IMG/VR virus record: IMGVR_UViG_3300044961_000057
Span: 1-51,869 of that record
Origin: a virus
DNA length: 51,869 nucleotides
Reading direction: 5' to 3' (one strand)
The translations under genes were made by a program, and so were the position numbers. Of the stretch, positions 45,380-51,869 are shown piece after piece (positions within the stretch are counted from its first letter, which is position 1; each line of letters starts with the position of its first letter). A model generated the notes under the pieces. It searched no databases and was not told the origin of the DNA. It saw only the letters and a program-made list of their open reading frames with translations.

Positions 45380-46206
45380 ACGATCTTCTTTTCGGTCGAA
45401 AGTATTCGCTGATCGTCGGCGACCTGAAGATCGACGCGTTGCGCGTCGCTTTCAAGGTGAAGAAGACGCTTACGAAAGAGCCGAACACGGCCGAGATCAC
45501 GGTGACGAACCTCGCCGAGACCTCGAGGCGAAAGATCCAGGGGAAAGGGATCCCGGTCGTGCTCTCGGCCGGGTACGTCGACAATCTCGCGGTGATCTTC
45601 TCGGGTGACGCACGCTTCACCGATCACGGGCGCGAAGGTGCCGACTGGCGCACGCGCATTCGGTGCGGTGACGGTGAGCGAGCCTATGCGTTCAAGCGCT
45701 TTCAGGGTTCGTTCGCGCCTGGCACCTCGATCGCCGACGTGATTCGAGCGGCCGCGTCGGCTCTCTCGCTCAACACCGGCAACTTGAACGATGCTCTCGC
45801 GCTCCCGTTTCGCGGCGGGCGCACGGTGTTTCGCAACGGGTTCTCGGCGAACGGTGACGCGATCGACGTGCTCGAAGGGCTCTTGCGCGGCGCGGGCTTC
45901 ACGCTCTCGATTCAAAACGGCGCGTTGCAGGTCTTGCAAGGCGGCTCACCCGTGCCGTCGACCGCGATCCTTCTCACGCCTGACACCGGGCTCGTCGGCT
46001 CGCCTGAACTTGGAACGCCCGCGAAGAAAGGCGAAGCACCTCGAGTCAAGGCGCGCTCGTTGCTGCAACCGAAGATCCGTTGCGGCGGCGTCGTTGAGCT
46101 TCGCGCCGACGGGTTCAAGGGTCAATTCCGAGTCGAGACCGTCGAACACTCGGGAGACACCGACGGGCGCGACTGGTACACTGACCTTGAACTCAAGCCG
46201 ATCTGA
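45376..46206 (+). CDS. Baseplate hub protein
   Basis: A 276-aa protein with YSLIVGDLKIDALRVAFKVK, TKEPNTAEITVTNL, VVLSAGYVDNLAVIFSGDAR and a later domain (IDVLEGLLRGAGFTLSIQNG, LQVLQGG, DWYTDLELKP), as in gpD/gp27-type hub proteins. The hub joins tube to spike. GTG 45376 overlaps the previous stop. Confidence 0.75.
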   Translation: MNDLLFGRKYSLIVGDLKIDALRVAFKVKKTLTKEPNTAEITVTNLAETSRRKIQGKGIPVVLSAGYVDNLAVIFSGDARFTDHGREGADWRTRIRCGDGERAYAFKRFQGSFAPGTSIADVIRAAASALSLNTGNLNDALALPFRGGRTVFRNGFSANGDAIDVLEGLLRGAGFTLSIQNGALQVLQGGSPVPSTAILLTPDTGLVGSPELGTPAKKGEAPRVKARSLLQPKIRCGGVVELRADGFKGQFRVETVEHSGDTDGRDWYTDLELKPI

Positions 46207-46214
46207 CTCTTTCC

Positions 46215-47024
46215 ATGTCGAACCGCTCGCCCGCCCTCGCCGAAGTGATCCGCCTTGCGCTCGAGCGCCAGGGTCGGGCGCTTCGTGTCGGCTTGCCTGG
46301 CCGAATCGATCGCTTCGACGCGGCGAATCAACTCGCCGACGTGACCCCTCTCTTGCAAGAGACGACGTTCGACGAGACCGGGGCCGAGGTCGTTGAATCG
46401 CTCCCGGTTCTGACGAACGTTCCCGTTCAATTCGCGGGCGGCGGCGGGTACGCGGTGACGTTCCCGGTCGCGAGCGGTGACCCGTGTTGGCTCACGTTCG
46501 CCGACCGATCGATCGATGAATGGATCGAGCGCGGCGGCGTTGTCGATCCGGTTGACCTTCGCCGACACGACTTCGCCGATCCCGTGGCGATCCTCGGCGT
46601 GCGCTCGAAAGCCGACAAGCTCACCGAGTTCGACGGCTCGCGCGCGGTGTTCGGCAACAAGGGCCCTCGGATCGCAGTCGACGGTTCGAGCGTTCACCTC
46701 GGCGTCGGGAATGGCGCGAGCGCGGGTCAACGCGTGTTGCGCGGCGACGCATACCGCACGGCCGAAGACACGTTGCTTGATTCGATCGCGTCGGCGGCTC
46801 AATCGGCGGCAACGGCGTTGATCGCGGCGACCGCTGCTCTCGCTTCGGCGGGCACGGCGAACGCGGTTCCCGTCGTCGGCGGAATTCCGGCCGCGCCCTT
46901 TTTCGCAACGGCGGCGACGCAACTCACGACGGCCGCGATCGCGTTGCAATCGATCCAGGGGATCGTGAACGCGTTCAAGGCGCAAGATTCGACCTTCAAG
47001 GCAAATGAGGTGAAGGTTCCATGA
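46215..47024 (+). CDS. Tail spike/central puncture protein (Gp138 N-terminal domain)
   Basis: A 269-aa protein. The N-terminal OB-like part (GLPGRIDRFDAANQLADVTP, VPVQFAGGGGYAVTFPVASG, CWLTFADRSIDEWIERGG) matches the Gp138/gpV-type spike N-domain. The middle is a beta stretch; the C-terminal ~90 residues are Ala/Thr-rich. It would pierce the host envelope. ATG 46215. Confidence 0.75.
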   Translation: MSNRSPALAEVIRLALERQGRALRVGLPGRIDRFDAANQLADVTPLLQETTFDETGAEVVESLPVLTNVPVQFAGGGGYAVTFPVASGDPCWLTFADRSIDEWIERGGVVDPVDLRRHDFADPVAILGVRSKADKLTEFDGSRAVFGNKGPRIAVDGSSVHLGVGNGASAGQRVLRGDAYRTAEDTLLDSIASAAQSAATALIAATAALASAGTANAVPVVGGIPAAPFFATAATQLTTAAIALQSIQGIVNAFKAQDSTFKANEVKVP

Positions 47025-47578
47025 GTCTGATCGTGACCGATTGGGAGCTTGCGCGCGCCAACGAGATCGCCGACCGCGCGAAAGAAGCGAACGTGAACGG
47101 TGTCGCGGGTGCCGAAGACCTCGGGCCTTCGTTCCCGAGCGGTGTCGCCTGGCCCGCGTCGGCCGACGCCGAACTTCGTCGCCTGTCTTACTCGTTGCTT
47201 GGATCGCTCGCGATCACGCAAGAATGGATCGAAGTCTCGAGCTTCGAGAACAATTGGATCCCGCTCGGAAACTCTTCGTCGCACAACCCCGCGTTCATGA
47301 TCGATCCGTTCGGGTTCGTTCACTGGCGCGGGCTCGTTGGTCGCTCGAGCGGGGCGGCCGTGAACGGTGAGACGATCTGCAACTTCCCGGCGCGCTACAT
47401 GCCCGCGAAACTGATCGGGTTCCCGTGCATTACGAACTCGGGTTTGATCCACGTCGGCGTTTTCAACGACGGGGCCGACGGCGGCGGGCGGCTCGTGTGG
47501 CGCACTACTGGCGGCTTCACGGGCGGTTATTCGTTCGTCTATCTCGACAATATCGGCGTGTACGACACGCGAGGGTGA
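47021..47578 (+). CDS. Baseplate/fibre-associated protein
   Basis: A 185-aa protein. N-terminal helix (TDWELARANEIADRAKEANV), then beta segments (NWIPLGNSS, FMIDPFGFVHWRGLVGRSSG, LIHVGVFNDGADGGGRLVWR) resembling fibre tip or carbohydrate-binding folds. It overlaps the spike gene by 4 nt (ATGA). Possible fibre attachment or tip protein; not assigned to a family. Confidence 0.6.
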   Translation: MSLIVTDWELARANEIADRAKEANVNGVAGAEDLGPSFPSGVAWPASADAELRRLSYSLLGSLAITQEWIEVSSFENNWIPLGNSSSHNPAFMIDPFGFVHWRGLVGRSSGAAVNGETICNFPARYMPAKLIGFPCITNSGLIHVGVFNDGADGGGRLVWRTTGGFTGGYSFVYLDNIGVYDTRG

Positions 47579-47581
47579 CCC

Positions 47582-49288
47582 ATGCCAAACGTGATTCCTT
47601 CACCGATCCCTTTCGCTACCGCGACCGCTCCCGGCGTTGTGTCGACGGCGGCGCAAACGCTCGGCGCGGGAGCGAAAACTTTCTCGGCCGACGTTGTTCT
47701 TGCGTCGGGTGCGCTGCTCACGGGAACCGCGTTCACGTTCGGCGCGGGCGGTTTCTTCGGGAGTAACCCCGCGTGGGTCACGACGAACACAACGAAGTTC
47801 ATCATTCAAAACGGAACCCCGATTTCGGGTTTCGCTGGGATCGATCTTCGAGCAACGGCCGGGGTTCAATTCGCGTCAAGTCTCGGCGCTTCCGCGTCTG
47901 ACGTGGTGATCAAGATCGGTTCGAGCCAGGTCGACGGGTCGGTGAATGCGAGCGCAAAGATCGCCTCATTCTTGACCGGGCTCACGGGAACCGAGGTCGA
48001 GTCGTTGTATGTTGCGAAAGGCGGCGTTCTCGGCGGGAGCGGCGGAAAGCTCACGATCAATTCGACCGTCGGCACGCAAGCGACTTGGGGATCTTCAGGC
48101 TTGTTCGTGACCGGCTCGGTCGCCGAGATCGCTTCGTTGAGCATTCCGGTTCAAGTTCGCGGCAACGGTGCCGTTGCGCGCTTGATCTCGAATCTCGGCG
48201 CGGGTGCGTCGGATCTCTGCACCGTTGCGGGTTCAACGAGGGCCGACGGGTCGGTGAACGCGACCGCGAAGCTCTTCAGTGTTCGATCCGGGATCGGTGG
48301 AACCGAGGTCGATAAGCTCTATGTGCAAGGCGACGGTGGGGTTGTCGCGAATGCGCCCTCAACGATCGGAACGGGATTCGCAAACCCGGCTTTGCGAATC
48401 CCGATTGTTGGTAGCACGCAAACGAACCTCTTTCAGATCGGCGGAACCACGGTTTCGACCTGGGAGCTTGCGATCGGATTCTACACGGGTGCTGGTGCCC
48501 CCGTGATTTCGTCTCGTGCTGGCCCTCTTCTGATCAGTCTCGCGTCAGGCACGAGCGTTTCACCGTTCACGCCTGGCACGGCTGACGTTGGTTCGACAAC
48601 GAACTATTGGCGGCGTGTGTATGCGAACGCTTTCTCAAACGTGAACGGATCGGGCGCAACCGACATTTGCACGACACTCGGCACGTCTACGGCTGACGGT
48701 TCGGTGAACTCGAGCGCCAAGCTCTTGTCACTTCGCACCGGGATCGGTGGAACCGAAGTCGAGTATCTTTCGATCGCGAAGAATACCGTTGTTTTCCCAT
48801 CGGCAAGTCAGACGATTATCAAATGGGATTCTGGTGACGTGAACCATTGGGAGCTTCGCGCGCAACCGGGCGGCAATTTCTCGATCGGGAACAATACGGT
48901 CGACTATTTGCGCCTTCGTTTGAGCGACGGCGCGATCGCTTCCGATTTCGGTCTCGTTGCCACCAACGGATCGGGAACGGCGGATTACTTCAAAGTCGTC
49001 GCGGGCGTCGGTCGCGTCGACCAATGGGGCACCGACTCGAGCGGAACGCCTGGCGCGGCGACGATCAACAAGCCGACCGGGATCAGCGCAATCGCGAGCG
49101 GAACGAACACGGTCACGATCACGAACTCGCTCGCAACGGCGACGAGTCGAGTGATGATCACTTGGCTCGGCGATCACGGTGCGGCGCGTTGGTGGGTCAA
49201 TCGCTCGGCGGGTGCCTTCACGGTTGTTCTTCCGACGAACGCGACCGCGAACACGGCGTTCGCGTGGGAAGTGTCTTCGCTTCTCTGA
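47582..49288 (+). CDS. Tail fibre protein with repeated modules
   Basis: A 568-aa protein, Gly/Ser/Thr/Ala-rich. Three internal repeats share DGSVNASAKI...TGxxGTEVExLYV (around residues 120-145, 220-245 and 377-402), spaced by beta stretches, as in trimeric fibre shafts. The C-terminal part (VTITNSLATATSRVMITWLG, ARWWVNRSAGAFTV) may be a tip. It follows another fibre-like gene and may carry host specificity. Confidence 0.65.
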   Translation: MPNVIPSPIPFATATAPGVVSTAAQTLGAGAKTFSADVVLASGALLTGTAFTFGAGGFFGSNPAWVTTNTTKFIIQNGTPISGFAGIDLRATAGVQFASSLGASASDVVIKIGSSQVDGSVNASAKIASFLTGLTGTEVESLYVAKGGVLGGSGGKLTINSTVGTQATWGSSGLFVTGSVAEIASLSIPVQVRGNGAVARLISNLGAGASDLCTVAGSTRADGSVNATAKLFSVRSGIGGTEVDKLYVQGDGGVVANAPSTIGTGFANPALRIPIVGSTQTNLFQIGGTTVSTWELAIGFYTGAGAPVISSRAGPLLISLASGTSVSPFTPGTADVGSTTNYWRRVYANAFSNVNGSGATDICTTLGTSTADGSVNSSAKLLSLRTGIGGTEVEYLSIAKNTVVFPSASQTIIKWDSGDVNHWELRAQPGGNFSIGNNTVDYLRLRLSDGAIASDFGLVATNGSGTADYFKVVAGVGRVDQWGTDSSGTPGAATINKPTGISAIASGTNTVTITNSLATATSRVMITWLGDHGAARWWVNRSAGAFTVVLPTNATANTAFAWEVSSLL

Positions 49289-49300
49289 TAGGGTGAGCCC

Positions 49301-50242
49301 ATGCACTTCTTGACGCTCTATCAGGCTTCGAGCCCGTCGACGCCCAAGACTGACGCGACGCCGACGATCACGGTGTATCGTGATCGCTTCGGCGCGAGTC
49401 GGCTCGCGGGTGCCCCGGTGATTCGAAACCTCGGCGGCGGGTGCTACGGGTTCGATCCTTCAACGGCCGATGAAGCGATCGGTTGCGGTTACCTGATCGA
49501 CGCGGGCGCGGCGTCGACGCCTCGATACGCGTTCGGCACGGTGGGGAATGTCGCGGTGTTCTTCGCGCTCTTCGACGGTGCGGGCGCACCTCTCGCAACC
49601 GCAACGCCAGCGATCAACACGTACAAAAAGCCCGACGGCACCGACGCGACGCCGATCCCGGCGATCTCGAACATGACGGGCGGTCTCTACGGCTTCACGC
49701 CGAGCGATTCCGATCGGGTGCTCGGTGTCGGTTACGAGGGCTCGAGCGGCTCGGCGTCGGCTTTCCCGACGCGTTTCGGCGGCGTGGTGAGTGACGGTGT
49801 GATCACGGGCGGCGGCCTTCCCGCGATCACGTCGACGACGAACGCGGGAACGGTGAGCACAACCGCCGTGCCGCGTGAGCGAGATCTTGCCTTCGATTTC
49901 AAGACGAAGAAGTTCATTCTCGCGGCGGGCGATCTCACGCTTACGAAAGACCTCGAGGCGATTCGACAAGCGGTTCAGATTCGTTGTCAGACGTTCCTCG
50001 GTGAATGGTTTCTCGATCTCGAGGCCGGGATTCCCTACTTTCAAAACGTGCTCGTCAAGTCGCCGAACATCGCGGCGATTCGCCAAATCTTCCGCAACAA
50101 GATCGAAACCGTGCCCGGCGTCGTTGCGGTGACGCGGCTCGATCTCAACTTCGATCGCCAGACTCGAAGCCTTACGTTGAGCTTCTCGGCGAATACTGAC
50201 CTCGGCGAAATCGCCGGAACGATCACGCCCCCGACGGCGTAA
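49301..50242 (+). CDS. Baseplate wedge gp25-like with duplicated N-terminal beta domains
   Basis: A 313-aa protein. Residues ~20-80 and ~95-160 are two related domains (ATPTITVYRDRFGASRLAGA and ATPAINTYKKPDGTDATPIP, each followed by GxYGFxPS). Residues ~190-313 are gp25/DUF2634-like: DLEAIRQAVQIRCQTFLGEW, IETVPGVVAVTRLDLNFDRQ. It forms part of the wedge with baseplate J. TAGGGT lies 6 nt before ATG 49301, a leaderless-type start. Confidence 0.78.
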   Translation: MHFLTLYQASSPSTPKTDATPTITVYRDRFGASRLAGAPVIRNLGGGCYGFDPSTADEAIGCGYLIDAGAASTPRYAFGTVGNVAVFFALFDGAGAPLATATPAINTYKKPDGTDATPIPAISNMTGGLYGFTPSDSDRVLGVGYEGSSGSASAFPTRFGGVVSDGVITGGGLPAITSTTNAGTVSTTAVPRERDLAFDFKTKKFILAAGDLTLTKDLEAIRQAVQIRCQTFLGEWFLDLEAGIPYFQNVLVKSPNIAAIRQIFRNKIETVPGVVAVTRLDLNFDRQTRSLTLSFSANTDLGEIAGTITPPTA

Positions 50243-50253
50243 GAGGATCTCCC

Positions 50254-51435
50254 ATGCCTGGCCCCTACGGTATCACCGCGACCGGATTCACCGCGAAGCC
50301 TCTCGCCGACATTCGTTCGGATCTCGAGGCCCGCTTTCGCACGACGTTCGGCAACGGGATCGATCTCTCGGCTGATTCGGTGTTCGGCCAACTGATTGGG
50401 ATCTTCGCTGATCGTCTCGCCGACGCCTGGCAACTCGGGCAAGGGATCTACGCGAACGCATTCACCGACGGGGCGCAAGGTGCCGCGCTTGACGCGTTGT
50501 GCGCTCTCACCGGGATCGCACGCAAGGCGGCGACCTCGAGCCGCGTCATGGTGACGTTGACGGGCACGCCGAGCACCTTGATCCCGGCTGGTAAGATCCT
50601 CTCGGTGACCGGCGTAGGCTCGCGCTTTCAACTCGTCGCCAACGCGACGATCGGCGGCGGTGGCACGGTCTCGGCCGAGTTCATCGCGATCGCGTCGGGC
50701 CCGGTTGTCGCACCGGCCGGAACGCTCACAACGATCGAAACTCCCGTTTCCGGTTGGGCCAGCGCAACGAACCCTCTCGATCAGTTCTACCTCGGCACGA
50801 ACACCGAGACCGACGCCGAGCTTCGCCTTCGTCGTGAGCAATCGCTTCGGGCGCTCGGCGGCGGTTCGGTCGACGCGATTCAAGCGGCGATCTTCGAGGT
50901 GCTCAACGTGTCAGACGTTTACGTGTTCGCGAACGAAACCGACGCGACCGACGCGAACGGGCTCCCGCCTCATTCGTTCGAGTGTGTTGTGAACGGCGGT
51001 CTCGACGCGGACATTGCGGCGAAGATCTTCGCGGTGAAACCGGCCGGGATCGCGACCTACGGCACGACGACCTCGAGCGTCGCCGATTCCGTCGGCACGT
51101 CGCACACGATCAAGTTCTCTCGGCCGACGGTGCTCAACGTGTACGTGACGATCGACGTGATCGCCTACCGCGCAACGGCACCTTCGAACCTGGCAAGCCT
51201 GATCTCGGCGGCCGTTGTCGCGTTCGGCGACCTGAATTACAACGTTGGCTCGCCCGTGATCGCGGCGGCCTTGGTTCCGACCGTGTTCGGCTCGAGCGTC
51301 GGCATTCGCGACGTTCCCTCGGTCAAGATCGGAACCGCGCCGAGCCCGACCCTATCGACGACGATCACGCCGACCAATCGCCAGATCGCCGACCTCGACA
51401 CTTCGCGCGTTGTGGTGAACGTGACCCTCATTTGA
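50254..51435 (+). CDS. Baseplate J-like protein
   Basis: A 393-aa protein with the gpJ pattern: IRSDLEARFRTTFGNGIDLS, DSVFGQLIGIFADRLADAWQ, GAALDALCALTGIARKAATS, NPLDQFYLGTNTETDAELRL, EQSLRALGGGSVDAIQAAIF and VLNVSDVYVFANETDATDAN. It builds the wedge around the hub with the gp25-like and DUF2612-like proteins. AGAGG precedes ATG 50254. Confidence 0.9.
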   Translation: MPGPYGITATGFTAKPLADIRSDLEARFRTTFGNGIDLSADSVFGQLIGIFADRLADAWQLGQGIYANAFTDGAQGAALDALCALTGIARKAATSSRVMVTLTGTPSTLIPAGKILSVTGVGSRFQLVANATIGGGGTVSAEFIAIASGPVVAPAGTLTTIETPVSGWASATNPLDQFYLGTNTETDAELRLRREQSLRALGGGSVDAIQAAIFEVLNVSDVYVFANETDATDANGLPPHSFECVVNGGLDADIAAKIFAVKPAGIATYGTTTSSVADSVGTSHTIKFSRPTVLNVYVTIDVIAYRATAPSNLASLISAAVVAFGDLNYNVGSPVIAAALVPTVFGSSVGIRDVPSVKIGTAPSPTLSTTITPTNRQIADLDTSRVVVNVTLI

Positions 51436-51448
51436 TAGGCTCGAGCAC

Positions 51449-51869
51449 ATGGCGCTCGAGGCGATCAACGATCACGTCAGTCAAGCTCTCGCGCGGCTCG
51501 AGTTGCAGTTTCGCGACTCGGCCGACGTGCTCGGGATCACGAGCGCGCTCGCCCTCGAGGTGCAAGCGCTCGAAGACGCGTTTCAGCAACTCAACACGTT
51601 GTTTCGCTCGGTCAATGCCGCAACGGGCGCGACACTCGATCGCATTGGCGAGATCGTCAACGCACCCGCTCGGGGTCTTCGAGACGACGCCGAAACGCGA
51701 ACGATGCTCTATGCGGCGATCTCGCGCAACGTGTCTTTCGGTCGCGTCGAAGACTTTCTGACCGTGCTCAATAGCATTCTCGGCGGCAACTATTGGGATC
51801 GCCCCTTCGCGATCGACGCGAACGATACGTTCACGGGCCCGTCAGGAGCGAAGGGCGGCGATCAGGTTC
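51449..51869 (+). CDS. Baseplate protein, DUF2612-like (5' part, continues at 2-367)
   Basis: This is the N-terminal part (ALEAINDHVSQALARLELQF, LDRIGEIVNAPARGLRDDAE). Through the terminal repeat it joins 2-367 in one frame of 214 codons. TAGGCT lies 7 nt before ATG 51449 and overlaps the end of the J gene; there is no strong ribosome site, so a leaderless start is likely. Confidence 0.8.
   Translation, partial: MALEAINDHVSQALARLELQFRDSADVLGITSALALEVQALEDAFQQLNTLFRSVNAATGATLDRIGEIVNAPARGLRDDAETRTMLYAAISRNVSFGRVEDFLTVLNSILGGNYWDRPFAIDANDTFTGPSGAKGGDQV
51727..51869. repeat. Terminal direct repeat, right copy
   Basis: Copy of 1-143 with one mismatch (C at 51743 against T at 17). Together the copies show that the contig closes on itself; the unique length is 51,726 bp. 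Confidence 0.95.

Overview
The window is a complete, or nearly complete, genome of a tailed phage with a contractile tail (myovirus morphology) and GC-rich DNA. The last 143 bases (51727-51869) repeat the first 143 with one mismatch, and a single reading frame runs across the junction. The contig is therefore best read as a circular assembly of about 51.7 kb (circularly permuted or terminally redundant). I see no integrase, no classical CI-type repressor and no phage RNA polymerase, so a virulent lifestyle using host RNA polymerase is likely. The host cannot be named. GC content, very frequent GCG, GAG and CGC codons, a lipoprotein and a candidate spanin-like protein suggest a GC-rich Gram-negative (diderm) bacterium.

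Layout. (1) 1-4397, plus strand: end of a baseplate gene, a fibre protein, a lysis-like cluster (membrane protein, DUF5675 protein, second membrane-anchored protein) and a zinc-ribbon metallophosphoesterase. (2) 4482-23435, minus strand: a long early/replication operon with an H1-like protein, dNMP kinase, RuvC-like resolvase, HD nucleotidase, Dam-type methyltransferase, MazG, family A DNA polymerase, SNF2-like helicase, RecB/Cas4-like nuclease, primase-helicase, many small zinc-finger proteins and two tRNA genes. Most junctions are 4-nt GTGA, ATGA or TTGA stop/start overlaps. (3) 23436-23648: an AT-rich divergent control region with promoters in both directions and repeated palindromes. (4) 23649-51869, plus strand: packaging (TerS candidate, TerL), portal, head morphogenesis, protease/scaffold, cement protein, capsid, neck, sheath (DUF3383), tube, chaperones, tape measure, hub, spike, gp25-like wedge, baseplate J and fibre genes. 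(5) Two minus-strand islands lie inside the late region (24184-25705 and 33369-35241). They hold small accessory genes, each transcription unit carrying its own repeated promoter.

The most distinctive signal is that repeated element. Six near-identical promoters (TTGACA, 16 bp, TATCTT or TATTAT, then exactly 6 nt, then ATG) head the accessory units, and a related stem-loop terminator separates neighbouring units. The geometry places transcription start at or beside the A of ATG, so these messages are probably leaderless. TANNNT boxes at the same distance precede TerL, portal, the gp25-like gene and the last baseplate gene, which suggests that the host translates leaderless mRNA well.

Other unusual elements are a class II tRNA with a CGC (Ala) anticodon whose 3' end directly abuts a start codon, DnaJ-type zinc motifs in both the polymerase and the primase, a 14-repeat structural protein, and the absence of a recognisable endolysin.
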